From assembly GCA_021770825.1 (NCBI GenBank), contig JAETQD010000003.1, forward strand, positions 1 through 64,000: a stretch of DNA of 64,000 nt, in the 5' to 3' direction. This DNA is from Clostridium sp. (lineage in GTDB: Bacteria > Bacillota > Clostridia > Lachnospirales > Lachnospiraceae). A program made the position numbers and the translations under genes. The notes under the pieces are model-generated. The model saw only the letters and a list, made by a program, of their open reading frames with translations. It was not told where the DNA came from and ran no database searches. Shown in pieces: positions 43,620 through 52,142 of the stretch (position 1 is its first letter; every line of letters starts with the position of its first letter).

Positions 43620-44696
43620 ATGAAAAAAAAGGTAGTGGTAGGTATGTCCGGCGGCGTTGATTCTTCCGTCGCCGCCTGCCTTTTAAAAGAACAGGGCTAT
43701 GAGGTGATCGGTGTCACCATGCAGATCTGGCAGGAGGAAAATCCTGAGGAAACCTCAGAAAACGGCGGATGCTGCGGTTTAAGCGCCGTGGACGATGCCA
43801 GACGGGTGGCCTGGACACTGGGAATTCCCTACTATGTGATGAATTTCCGGAAGGAATTTAAGGAATCTGTGATGGATTACTTTGTGGGAGAATACCTTCA
43901 CGGGCGGACTCCCAATCCCTGTATCGCCTGCAACCGCTATGTGAAATGGGAAGCGCTGCTGGCCCGCAGTATGGAAATCGGCGCCGACTACATTGCCACA
44001 GGTCACTATGCCAGGGTGATGGAGCTTCCTAACGGACGGTACACCATCAGAAATTCTGTCACAGCGGCCAAGGACCAGACCTATGCCCTTTATAATCTGA
44101 CTCAGGAGCAGCTTAAAAGGACCCTAATGCCCGTGGGAGACTATACAAAGGATGAAATCCGGCAGATTGCGGAAAAAAACGGACTGGCGGTGGCAAAGAA
44201 AAAGGACAGCATGGAAATCTGTTTCATTCCCGACAACGATTATGCCTCCTTCATCGAGAAAAGTGCCGACAGCGTTCCGGGAGCCGGAAATTTTGTGGAC
44301 ATGGATGGAACTGTTTTAGGACGCCATAAGGGAATTACCCACTATACGGTGGGGCAGAGGAAGGGACTGAATTTGTCCATGGGACGGCCTGTATTTGTGA
44401 CGGAAATCCGCCCGGAGACCAATGAAGTGGTCATCGGAGACGGCAATGACGTGTTTTCCGACCGTCTGCGCTGTTCCAATTTGAACTGGATGGCTGTGGA
44501 TGGGCTTCACGGAGAGGAACGGAAGGTCATGGCGAAAATCCGTTACAGTCACAAGGGTGCCCCCTGTGTCATAAGGGAGCTTTCGGACGGAACCGTAGAA
44601 TGTCTGTTTGAGACGCCCCAGAGGGCCATTACACCGGGACAGGCTGTTGTATTTTATGAAGAAGATCATGTATTCGGAGGAGGGACCATCCTGTGA
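43620..44696 (+). CDS. mnmA: tRNA-specific 2-thiouridylase
   Basis: Thiolates U34 of tRNA Glu, Gln and Lys using sulfur from IscS. The ATP-pyrophosphatase P-loop is [12 protein letters not shown]. The catalytic Cys pair lies in [14 protein letters not shown] and [11 protein letters not shown]. Its 358 residues match MnmA. It starts two bases after the iscU stop, with GAGG inside iscU as ribosome site, and overlaps the amidase gene by four bases (GTGA). Confidence 0.95.
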   Translation: MKKKVVVGMSGGVDSSVAACLLKEQGYEVIGVTMQIWQEENPEETSENGGCCGLSAVDDARRVAWTLGIPYYVMNFRKEFKESVMDYFVGEYLHGRTPNPCIACNRYVKWEALLARSMEIGADYIATGHYARVMELPNGRYTIRNSVTAAKDQTYALYNLTQEQLKRTLMPVGDYTKDEIRQIAEKNGLAVAKKKDSMEICFIPDNDYASFIEKSADSVPGAGNFVDMDGTVLGRHKGITHYTVGQRKGLNLSMGRPVFVTEIRPETNEVVIGDGNDVFSDRLRCSNLNWMAVDGLHGEERKVMAKIRYSHKGAPCVIRELSDGTVECLFETPQRAITPGQAVVFYEEDHVFGGGTIL

Positions 44697-45949
44697 AAGA
44701 AGTAAGAGAAGGACGGAAGCTCCTCCGTCTTCTGTTTGGCACCGTATATATGGTATGTCTGATGGCAGCCCTTTCCGGCTGCGGCGGCACCTCCAGATAC
44801 CAGGCTGTGGACTTAAATGAGACCAGAAGTTCTCAAAATGAGGGAGAAGCGGCCGATATGACCATGATTTCCATGGGAGAAACAAAATCTGCTTCCGAAG
44901 GCGGGACAGAAGCCGGGACAGAAATTGAAAGCGAGCCCCGGACGGAGGCAGAGGAAACTTATGGGCCGGCAGATGAAACCGTCATTGTCACGGCGGATGT
45001 TTTAAATGTCAGAGAAACGGCCAGCCAGAATGCAAAAATTTATGTCCAGTTAAAGGCAGGAGATACGCTCCGCCGGATAGGATATAATGAAACCTGGAGC
45101 CAGGTGCTCTATGACGGAAAGACGGCATATGTGGCCTCTGATATGGTAGAGGTGAAGGAAGAGGAGCCGGATGCCGTGGAAGCAGGAGCCGAGGCAGAGC
45201 CAGCCGCAGCCACCCAGGCGGAGGGAGATGTGCTGGAAGCAGGTGCAAAAGACCAGGACGCAGAAACCTACGGACTCACCAGGGCCGCAGAGACAGCGGC
45301 GGAAATTCCCTGGAATGGCCGCACGGTGGCCATTGACGCAGGCCATCAGGCCAAGGCCAATGCAGAAAAAGAGCCTATTGGTCCGTCCTCAACCACAATG
45401 AAGGCAAAGATGCCCGAGGGATCTGTGGGAGCCGCTTCCGGAGTCCGGGAATACGAACTGACGCTTACGGTCTCCCTGAAGCTGGAAGAGGAGTTAAAAA
45501 GCCGGGGCTACCATGTGGTTATGATACGCACCGGCCACGATGTGAATTTGAGCAATGCAGAAAGGTCCATTTTGGCCAATGAAAGCGGAGCCGATATTTT
45601 AATCAGAATCCATGCAAATTCCATGGAAAACTCCGGTGTGTACGGCGCTCTCTGCATGTGTATGACCGCCCAGAATCCATATAACGCCAGCCTCCATGAT
45701 AAGAGCTATGCCCTTTCCAAGAAAATCGTGGACAATATCTGCGGCCAGACGGGAACCAAGAACCGCGGGGTGCAGGAGGTGGACAATTCCGGAGCAATCA
45801 ACTGGAGCGAGATTCCGGTATCTGTGGTGGAGATGGGCTTCCTAAGCAATCCCGATGAGGACCGCTGGATGCAGGATGACAATTACCAGAATAAGATTGT
45901 GGCGGGAATTTCGGCTGCTGTGGACGCATACTTTGCGGAAGGAAATTAA
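44693..45949 (+). CDS. N-acetylmuramoyl-L-alanine amidase lipoprotein with SH3 domain
   Basis: Cleaves the peptide from peptidoglycan glycan strands. A lipobox LSGC (Cys30) ends the signal peptide. A Glu/Thr/Ala-rich spacer precedes a bacterial SH3 domain (about 80-135, [18 protein letters not shown]). A second low-complexity spacer leads to an Amidase_3 domain (about 205-415) with zinc ligands in [16 protein letters not shown] and IRIHANS, and the catalytic Glu in VVEMGFLSN. The GTG start at 44693 has GGAGGG upstream and overlaps mnmA, so a wall enzyme is tied to the sulfur-transfer operon. Confidence 0.9.
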   Translation: MKEVREGRKLLRLLFGTVYMVCLMAALSGCGGTSRYQAVDLNETRSSQNEGEAADMTMISMGETKSASEGGTEAGTEIESEPRTEAEETYGPADETVIVTADVLNVRETASQNAKIYVQLKAGDTLRRIGYNETWSQVLYDGKTAYVASDMVEVKEEEPDAVEAGAEAEPAAATQAEGDVLEAGAKDQDAETYGLTRAAETAAEIPWNGRTVAIDAGHQAKANAEKEPIGPSSTTMKAKMPEGSVGAASGVREYELTLTVSLKLEEELKSRGYHVVMIRTGHDVNLSNAERSILANESGADILIRIHANSMENSGVYGALCMCMTAQNPYNASLHDKSYALSKKIVDNICGQTGTKNRGVQEVDNSGAINWSEIPVSVVEMGFLSNPDEDRWMQDDNYQNKIVAGISAAVDAYFAEGN

Positions 45950-45971
45950 GCAAAAAATTTCATTTTCCTAC

Positions 45972-46033
45972 TACACAAATTGAAAAATTTATGTATAATA
46001 GAGAATAGCCGAGCTGTAAGGCGAGGCTATTCT
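45972..46033 (+). promoter_or_regulatory. tRNA-Ser promoter and leader stem-loop
   Basis: TATAAT (45994-45999) with a weak TACACA (45972-45977) 16 bases upstream forms the likely promoter. Directly after it, AGAATAGCC (46002-46010) pairs perfectly with GGCTATTCT (46025-46033), a nine-base stem ending six bases before the tRNA. Confidence 0.5.
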
Positions 46034-46039
46034 ATATCT

Positions 46040-46130
46040 GGAGACATAGCGAAGCGGTCGTAACGCGGCGCACTCGAAATGCGTTTGTCGGCTAATCCCC
46101 GGCACGAGGGTTCGAATCCCTCTGTCTCCG
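46040..46130 (+). tRNA. tRNA-Ser, anticodon CGA
   Basis: A class II tRNA of about 91 bases. The acceptor stem GGAGACA (46040-46046) pairs with TGTCTCC (46123-46129), with G as discriminator base, the serine identity base. The anticodon loop CTCGAAA gives CGA, reading UCG codons. A long variable arm (GTCGGCTAATCCCCGGCAC) follows, then the T loop GTTCGAATC. No CCA is encoded. A short hairpin terminator follows. Confidence 0.95.
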
Positions 46131-46138
46131 TTTAAAAA

Positions 46139-46165
46139 GCCCTTGCAGCCGCAGGGGTCTTTTTG
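46139..46165 (+). terminator. Terminator after tRNA-Ser
   Basis: GCCCTTGC (46139-46146) pairs with GCAGGGGT (46151-46158) with two wobbles around AGCC, followed by CTTTTTG. Confidence 0.7.
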
Positions 46166-46217
46166 TTATATGGAACCGGATGCAGAAGACAGACGGGAAG
46201 CGCAGAGAGGAGAGCCG

Positions 46218-47423
46218 ATGAAAAATATCTATGACAGCAAGGAATTTTTTGACGCATATGCGAAAATGACCCGCAGCCAGGAGGGACTTTCGGGAGCAGG
46301 AGAGTGGCGTCAGTTAAAAGAACTGTTTCCGGATGTGGAAAATAAATCGGTTTTGGACCTGGGCTGTGGATATGGCTGGCACTGTATGTATGCGGCCCGG
46401 TGCAAAGCCGGAAAGGTTCTGGGGATTGACCAGAGCGCGGCCATGATCGAAGAGGCAAAGAAACGGAATGGGGATGAAAGAATCCGCTATGAGGTATGCA
46501 GTCTTGAGGAGTATGCGTATCCCAGAGAAGCCTATGATCTGGTGGTTTCCAATCTGGTGCTTCATTATGTAAGAGACTTGGACCGCATTTACGGAAACGT
46601 ATACCGGACCTTAAAGCCAGGCGGGGTGTTCCTTTTTAATATAGAACATCCGGTGTTTACGGGAAGCGTGAACCAGGAATGGGTACGTGATGAAAATGGA
46701 ACGGCCCAATACTGGCCGGTGGACCGGTACTTTTATCCGGGAGAGAGAAAGACCAGCTTTCTGGGGCATACCGTAACAAAAGAACACCATACGCTGACAC
46801 AGATTCTCACAGGCCTTCTTCAGGCCGGATTTGCCATTGAAGCGGTGGAGGAAGCCATACCGCCAAAGGAAATGCTGGATTTGCCGGGCATGAAAGATGA
46901 GCTTCGCCGTCCGATGATGCTCATGGTCCGCGCGAAAAAAAGCGGAGAAATCACTGCCCATACCATGGAATACCGGGGAGGCCCCGTGGAATCCCATCTC
47001 TCCATGAGAAATTACATGGACAGCGATTATGAGGAGTATAAACGGATTTACAACCGGTGCTTTTCCAGAATGCGGACGGCTCTTGGGCTGGTTCCGGTGG
47101 AATGCTGTGCCAAAAGAGATGAACTTTTGAAACGGAAGGACCAGATTTTCATTTGTGAAGAGAATGGAGCCCTTGTGGGCTCTGTGGCTGTCTATGGGAA
47201 TGAAATCGACGATCTGGTTGTGGCAGAGGAATTTCAAAGGCAGGGAAGAGGCAGGAAGTTTCTGGAATTTGCCCTGCACAAAATGCAGGAAGAAGGAATC
47301 CATCCCATCAGGCTCCATGTGGCAGACTGGAACCGTGGGGCCATGAAACTATATAAAAACAGGGGATTTGTCATCACAAAGACCGAAAAAGTCCGCCCAA
47401 AGTCCAAAAAGGATGGCGAGTAA
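46218..47423 (+). CDS. SAM methyltransferase fused to a GNAT acetyltransferase
   Basis: A 401-residue two-domain enzyme. The N-terminal class I methyltransferase (about 1-240) shows the SAM motif SVLDLGCGYGWHCMYAA and YDLVVSNLVLHYVRDL, then a TLKPGGVFLFNIEHPVFTG segment. The C-terminal GNAT domain (about 270-395) shows VVAEEFQRQGRGRKFLEFAL and LYKNRGFVI. The substrate is unknown. The ATG at 46218 has AGAGGAGAG upstream; an earlier in-frame ATG at 46143 lies in the tRNA terminator. Fusion suggests that methylation and acetylation act on one substrate or pathway. Confidence 0.85.
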   Translation: MKNIYDSKEFFDAYAKMTRSQEGLSGAGEWRQLKELFPDVENKSVLDLGCGYGWHCMYAARCKAGKVLGIDQSAAMIEEAKKRNGDERIRYEVCSLEEYAYPREAYDLVVSNLVLHYVRDLDRIYGNVYRTLKPGGVFLFNIEHPVFTGSVNQEWVRDENGTAQYWPVDRYFYPGERKTSFLGHTVTKEHHTLTQILTGLLQAGFAIEAVEEAIPPKEMLDLPGMKDELRRPMMLMVRAKKSGEITAHTMEYRGGPVESHLSMRNYMDSDYEEYKRIYNRCFSRMRTALGLVPVECCAKRDELLKRKDQIFICEENGALVGSVAVYGNEIDDLVVAEEFQRQGRGRKFLEFALHKMQEEGIHPIRLHVADWNRGAMKLYKNRGFVITKTEKVRPKSKKDGE

Positions 47424-47462
47424 CGACATAAAAATGTCATAAAATCGCAAGTTTTACAGTTA

Positions 47463-47491
47463 TTGACTTTATATTCTGTGTATACTACAAT
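47463..47491 (+). promoter_or_regulatory. Promoter of the membrane amidase gene
   Basis: TTGACT (47463-47468) and TACAAT (47486-47491) are 17 bases apart, 50 bases before ATG 47542. Confidence 0.65.
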
Positions 47492-47541
47492 GAAAACAGA
47501 AATATGCTGTATGGACAGCGTGCGGAAAGGACTTAAGCCAG

Positions 47542-48246
47542 ATGGAAAGGGAAGACGAGGAGCGGAAGTTAAGAAGAGAGCTGAGACGAATCCAGAGAAA
47601 AAAGCAGGAACGGATCCGGCATCTGCTGATGCTTGGACTCCTGGGTGCCGCGGCGCTTATCATAGCGGCGGCGGTGATCGTCTGCATAAAGCTGATCGTT
47701 GAGGAAGAGGAGATTCATCCGGCGGATGTTGCAGTTCCGGATACGGTCAATGTAAACCTTCTGACGCCGAACCCCTATTCCAGACCGCAGCTTCCCCTGG
47801 AAAAGGTCAACGGAATCGTGGTCCACTATGTGGCCAATCCATGCAGCACGGCCAGAGAAAACAGAAATTATTTTGAGTCCTTAAAGGACCAGACCAGTAA
47901 AAACGGAACCTCCGTCAGCAGCCATTTTGTCATTGGACTGGAGGGCGAGGTGGTCCAGTGCATTCCCCTGGACGAAGTGGCCTACGCCTCCAACAACAGA
48001 AACAGCGACACCATCTCCATCGAGTGCTGCCACCCGGACGAGACAGGAAAATTTTATGACAGTACATACCAGTCCCTGGTGGACCTTTGCAGCTATCTCT
48101 GTGTGCAGTTCAAGCTGAAGCCGGAGGACGTAATCCGTCACTATGATGTGACAGGAAAAATCTGCCCCAAATACTTCGTGGACCATGAAGATGCCTGGGA
48201 GCAGTTCCATGAGGACGTAAAAGCCGCCATGAAGACCATAAAATAA
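47542..48246 (+). CDS. Membrane-anchored N-acetylmuramoyl-L-alanine amidase (Amidase_2)
   Basis: A 234-residue peptidoglycan amidase of the PGRP/Amidase_2 fold. A highly charged N-terminus (MEREDEERKLRRELRRIQRK) leads to one membrane helix (about 27-51), placing the enzyme outside. Zinc-binding and catalytic residues lie in GIVVHYVANP and DVIRHYDVTGKICPKYF, with SSHFVIGLEGEVVQCIP between. It has its own promoter and is convergent with the PHP gene. It is structurally unrelated to the Amidase_3 enzyme at 44693. Confidence 0.88.
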   Translation: MEREDEERKLRRELRRIQRKKQERIRHLLMLGLLGAAALIIAAAVIVCIKLIVEEEEIHPADVAVPDTVNVNLLTPNPYSRPQLPLEKVNGIVVHYVANPCSTARENRNYFESLKDQTSKNGTSVSSHFVIGLEGEVVQCIPLDEVAYASNNRNSDTISIECCHPDETGKFYDSTYQSLVDLCSYLCVQFKLKPEDVIRHYDVTGKICPKYFVDHEDAWEQFHEDVKAAMKTIK

Positions 48247-48267
48247 TGGTCCAGGCGGCCTAAAACA

Positions 48268-49071
48268 CTAAATTTTACAAAACACCGGCTTCCGTTTATG
48301 GTACACAGTATAATAGCGGAAGCCGCATTCTTTTAAGATTTCTTCTGCCTGCAAAAAGGCGCCGCCCACTTCCTTTGGTCTGTGGCCGTCGGAACCGACG
48401 GTGATGAGCTCTCCGCCAAGCTCCCGGTAACGGACCAGAATCTCTTCATAGGGATGGGGATGTCCCAGACCGTATTTGAATCCGGCGGTGTTGCATTCCA
48501 ACCCCTTCCCCTTCTGAATCAAAACCTTAAGAATCTCATCCACAAGGTCCATGTAATCTGCAGGACGGTAATTTTTATTTTTTTCGGGGCCGTAGCGGAT
48601 AATGTAATCCAGATGGCCCAGGCAGTCAAAGCAGTCAAGATTTTTCACCCGGTTTAAGGTAGATTCAAAAAAACGGCGGTAAGAAGCAAATTCCGAACGT
48701 CCCTCGTAATACCGCCTGTCATAGACATCGTATCGGTCAATGAAATGGTTGGAACCGATGATATAGTCCACAGGAAGCCAGGCGGCAGTCTCTTCCAGAT
48801 ATTCTTTTTGCCGCATCATGAGCCCTAGCTCAATTCCCGTGAGGACCGAAATGCGGCCTTCGTATTCCCCGGCCAGGTTCTTTATACCGGAAAGGTAAGC
48901 CGGCAGGTCCAGGGTAAAGTTGATATGGGTCATGGCTTCTGAACCATAATCGTGATGGTCCGTAATGCAGATTTCTTTCATTCCCAGCCGCAGGGCGGCT
49001 TCAATCTGTTCTCTGGCCGGAGCGGTGGAATCTCCGGAAAATTCTGTGTGTACATGATAGTCTGAGAGCAT
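48268..49071 (-). CDS. PHP-domain phosphatase, histidinol-phosphatase-like
   Basis: A 267-residue metal-dependent phosphoesterase of the PHP family. Metal-binding motifs are SDYHVHTEFSGD, ITDHHDYG, HLDYIIRYG and TVGSDGHRPKEVG. The closest named family is HisJ (histidinol-phosphatase), but no other his gene is in the window, so the substrate is uncertain. The ribosome site AAGGGGGA precedes the ATG on the complement. Confidence 0.82.
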   Translation of the reverse strand: MLSDYHVHTEFSGDSTAPAREQIEAALRLGMKEICITDHHDYGSEAMTHINFTLDLPAYLSGIKNLAGEYEGRISVLTGIELGLMMRQKEYLEETAAWLPVDYIIGSNHFIDRYDVYDRRYYEGRSEFASYRRFFESTLNRVKNLDCFDCLGHLDYIIRYGPEKNKNYRPADYMDLVDEILKVLIQKGKGLECNTAGFKYGLGHPHPYEEILVRYRELGGELITVGSDGHRPKEVGGAFLQAEEILKECGFRYYTVYHKRKPVFCKI

Positions 49072-49180
49072 AAAATTCCCCCTTCACCCAAAGTATAGTA
49101 TGGTGTCTCTGGAAAAGCAACAAAATTCCCCATTTCTTTTCCTGAAATTTACCTAATTCTTACAAATATTTTAATTATAA

Positions 49181-49210
49181 TTGAAAAAGCGATAGATTCT
49201 ATGTTATGAT
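49181..49210 (+). promoter_or_regulatory. Promoter of the Na/Pi symporter gene
   Basis: TTGAAA (49181-49186) and TATGAT (49205-49210) are 18 bases apart. The ATG at 49206 falls inside the -10 box, which argues for the later start at 49254. Confidence 0.65.
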
Positions 49211-49253
49211 AGAAAAGTGGATTTTGAATAAAGTACGGGGGATTATAAAAGTC

Positions 49254-50924
49254 ATGACAATCGACAAACTATCGAGCATCTTCATGTTTCTGGGAGGACT
49301 GGGGATGTTCCTGTATGGAATGAATATCATGGGCGACGGAATGCAGAAGTCAGCCGGAAGCCGCATGAACAATTTCCTCAGAATGGTAACCAATAACCGG
49401 ATTCTGGCCATTGCCCTGGGAGCCCTGATTACGGCAATCCTGCACAGCAGCGGTGCCACAACCGTAATGGTGGTGGGTTTTGTAAATGCCGGAATTCTGG
49501 ATTTGACCCAGGCTGTGGGCGTCATCATGGGTGCCAACATCGGTACTACGATCACAGCATGGATGGTATCCTTAAATCAGCTCGGCGATGCCATGAAGGT
49601 ATTGCAGCCGTCCTTCTTTGCTCCCTTGTTTGTGGGAATCGGTGCAGCCTGTCTTATCTTTTCCAAAAAGAAAAAGGACAGTCTGGCAGGAGAAATCTGC
49701 ATCGGCGTAGGATTTTTATTCGTGGGTCTTACCTTCATGTCCGGAGCTGTGGAGCCATACACAGATTCTCCGATTTTTGCAAAGGCCTTTGCCGTACTGG
49801 GAAGCAATCCCATTCTCGGTATTATTGTAGGTGCGCTGGTAACGGCTCTGATTCAGAGCTCCACTGCCTCTGTGGGTATTTTGCAGACCCTGGCCATGAG
49901 CGGAGTGGTGACCACCAATGCAGCCATTTACATCACCCTTGGACAGAATATCGGTTCCTGTCTTACGGCTCTCCTTTCCAGTACCGGAGCCAGCCGGAAC
50001 GCCAAGCGGGCATCGGTGATTCACCTGACCTTCAACGTGGCCGGAGCCGTGATCTTCGGCGTGGGTATGTATGTGATTTCCATTGTCAATCCGGCCCTCG
50101 CGCACAGCAATATCGATTCGCTGCGGATTTCCATTTTCCATACGTTTTTCAACCTGACCAACACAATCCTGCTGTTCCCCTTTGCCAAGCAGCTTGTGGC
50201 TTTCTCCGGTCTGATTGTGAAGGAAACCGGAGAGGAAGGTACGGAGAAAATGGTGGACGAGAAGAAAACCCAGCCCCAGCTTGACAAACGTATTTTCCAG
50301 TCTCCGCCGCTGGCCCTTGAAATCGGCGTGATGGAAGTGGTACATATGGGTAAGATGGCAGAAAAGAACTTGAAGCTTGCTCTTGATATTTTGATCAACG
50401 GCGGTATCGAACGGGCGGAACAGGTGATGAAGAATGAAACCTCCATTGATATCATGAACAAAAAGCTGACCGAGTACCTGATTCAGGTCAATAACCTGTC
50501 TTTAAATGAAAAGCAGAAGCGCCTGGTCAGCAACCTGTTTTACAGCATCAGCGATCTGGAACGTATCGGCGACCATGCAGAAAATCTGGTGGAGGCTGCC
50601 CAGTATATGAATGAACATGGACTTCAGTTTTCCGAGACGGGAATCGAGGATTTGCGGCAGATTTCCAAGGCGGCTGTGGGAGCTGTCAGCCATGCAGTGT
50701 CGGCCCGCCAGGATAACAATATGGAAGATATCCGCAAAGTCAGCAAGCTGGAGGACGAGGTGGACTATCTGGAAGAGGAGATGCGGGACAAGCATATCGA
50801 GCGTCTTTCCCAGCAGACCTGCAATCCGTCTGCCGGAGTGGTGTTCCTGGACATCTTAAGCAACCTGGAGCGTATTTCCGACCATGCATACAATGTGGCC
50901 GGATATGTGAAGGATGAAATTTAA
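49254..50924 (+). CDS. Na+/phosphate symporter with PhoU-like C-terminal domain
   Basis: A 556-residue NptA/PNaS-type cotransporter. The two inverted transport repeats carry ILHSSGATTVMVVGFVNAG and LIQSSTASVGILQTLAMSG. About eight helices occupy residues 1-330. The C-terminal 220 residues form PhoU-like helical bundles (SISDLERIGDHAENLVEAA, then LSNLERISDHAYNVAGY). ATG 49254 (MTIDKLSSIF) follows GGGGGAT. Phosphate import is the family role, and the PhoU-like tail may gate it. This is the only PhoU-like sequence seen in the window. Confidence 0.9.
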   Translation: MTIDKLSSIFMFLGGLGMFLYGMNIMGDGMQKSAGSRMNNFLRMVTNNRILAIALGALITAILHSSGATTVMVVGFVNAGILDLTQAVGVIMGANIGTTITAWMVSLNQLGDAMKVLQPSFFAPLFVGIGAACLIFSKKKKDSLAGEICIGVGFLFVGLTFMSGAVEPYTDSPIFAKAFAVLGSNPILGIIVGALVTALIQSSTASVGILQTLAMSGVVTTNAAIYITLGQNIGSCLTALLSSTGASRNAKRASVIHLTFNVAGAVIFGVGMYVISIVNPALAHSNIDSLRISIFHTFFNLTNTILLFPFAKQLVAFSGLIVKETGEEGTEKMVDEKKTQPQLDKRIFQSPPLALEIGVMEVVHMGKMAEKNLKLALDILINGGIERAEQVMKNETSIDIMNKKLTEYLIQVNNLSLNEKQKRLVSNLFYSISDLERIGDHAENLVEAAQYMNEHGLQFSETGIEDLRQISKAAVGAVSHAVSARQDNNMEDIRKVSKLEDEVDYLEEEMRDKHIERLSQQTCNPSAGVVFLDILSNLERISDHAYNVAGYVKDEI

Positions 50925-50960
50925 AAAAACGGCCGTGCCGGAAGGCAGGACCAGATGAGA

Positions 50961-51000
50961 AAAGCCCTGACGGAACCTTAAATTCCGCCGGGGCTTTTTT
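50961..51000. terminator. Bidirectional terminator between the symporter and TAXI genes
   Basis: AAAGCCC...CGGAA pairs with TTCCG...GGGCTTT, followed by TTTTTT on the plus strand; the minus strand gives TTTTCTC after the same stem. The T run overlaps the TAXI gene stop. Confidence 0.75.
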
Positions 51001-51985
51001 AGTTGTTTAATAATCCCTTTTCCCTGTAAAACCGCTCGGCACCGGGATGGAGGGTAATGGGAAGTTCATCATACATGAATCCCTTCTTGGACATGGAGGA
51101 GAGGGCTGGATGCTGTTCTCCCAGTTGTTCTGCTTGATCATAGAGGATGGAAGTGAGCTCATAAACCAGGTCCTCATCCATGGAGGCATGGACGCAGAGG
51201 AGACATTTGATGCCGAAGGTGGCCACATCCTCATCCTGTCCTTCATAGGTTCCGGCAGGAATCACGTCATTATAATAGAAAGAATTCTCCTTCACAATCG
51301 AAAGCAGTTCTTTGGAAGTATACTGAAGAACCGTACAGGGAAGCTTGGAGGACAGTCCGGTGAGGCTGTTGATGGGAATTCCTGTGAAGCCATGGACGGC
51401 ATCCAGAGAACCATCGCTCACTTTGGAAGCTCCGGCGTCCAGGCTGCAGTTTTCCAGGGTGGAATTCTCGCTGTCAATTCCCATGGTTTCCAGCACAATC
51501 CTGGCAGAGAGCTCCGTGGTGGAGTCCTGGGGGCCAACACCGATCCGTTTTCCCATAAGATCGTGAACATAGCGGATATTCAGGGAGGAAGGTGCCATCC
51601 AGTTGGAGAGGCTGGGATAGACGGCGGCAATGATGCGGAGGTTTTCCAGAGGTTCCTGGGCGAATTCATCTTTGCCGTTGACAGCGGAAAAGGCAATATC
51701 GCCGCTCACAAGGCCAAGGTCAATTTCCCCGCTTTCCAGGGCCCGTGCATTGGCGGAAGAGCCGTTGGAGGCGCTTAAATTTACGGTGATGTGGGTATCC
51801 TCATCGCGGATCACATGTGCCAGGGCCTTTCCCACAGGATACATGGTGCCTCCGATGTCAGCGGTGCCGATGGTAAGAACTTGAATGGGTTCCTCCTTGG
51901 GGGAGGGGGATGCAAGCGTGCAGCCGCAGAGGGCAGCAGAGGCGGCCGTATATAACAGTAAGGTATAGAATAGAGATTTTTTCAT
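50999..51985 (-). CDS. TAXI-family solute-binding lipoprotein (TRAP type)
   Basis: A 328-residue extracytoplasmic binding protein of the TAXI family of TRAP transporters. The lipobox is ALCGC (Cys22). The mature part starts VLTIGTADIGGTMYPVGKALA, the family hallmark, and contains IDLGLVSGDIAF and GKRIGVGPQDSTTELSARIVLE. No TRAP permease lies nearby, so it may serve a distant permease or act as a sensor for the CitA-like kinase at 54223. TAXI proteins bind acidic ligands such as glutamate in known cases, which would fit the neighbouring gltS. Confidence 0.85.
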   Translation of the reverse strand: MKKSLFYTLLLYTAASAALCGCTLASPSPKEEPIQVLTIGTADIGGTMYPVGKALAHVIRDEDTHITVNLSASNGSSANARALESGEIDLGLVSGDIAFSAVNGKDEFAQEPLENLRIIAAVYPSLSNWMAPSSLNIRYVHDLMGKRIGVGPQDSTTELSARIVLETMGIDSENSTLENCSLDAGASKVSDGSLDAVHGFTGIPINSLTGLSSKLPCTVLQYTSKELLSIVKENSFYYNDVIPAGTYEGQDEDVATFGIKCLLCVHASMDEDLVYELTSILYDQAEQLGEQHPALSSMSKKGFMYDELPITLHPGAERFYREKGLLNN

Positions 51986-52079
51986 AGGTCTGAATCCAAT
52001 CTGTCCATGTATAAGTAGTCGTACACTTAACTATACCATAAAAGCAGGAGGGGATTCAAGAAAAAATATTCATACCCAT

Positions 52080-52115
52080 GAAATAAAATTGGCCGGCAGC
52101 GGGGAACTGCCGGCC
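52080..52115 (-). terminator. Terminator of gltS
   Basis: On the minus strand GGCCGGCAG (52115-52107) pairs with CTGCCGGCC (52099-52091), followed by AATTTTATTT. Confidence 0.8.
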
Positions 52116-52142
52116 ATCTATAATGGGGGGAACTTTAAGCGT

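Noticed and set aside
46040-46130. tRNA-Ser as an integration site for a mobile element
   Set aside because: No second copy of the tRNA 3' end and no integrase gene within the window.
46143-46217. Extra 25 codons at the N-terminus of the methyltransferase-GNAT gene
   Set aside because: The upstream ATG lies in the tRNA-Ser terminator; ATG 46218 has a strong ribosome site.
51047-51778. 243-codon open frame on the plus strand
   Set aside because: Antisense to the TAXI gene, which has a lipobox and family motifs; no ribosome site or homology.
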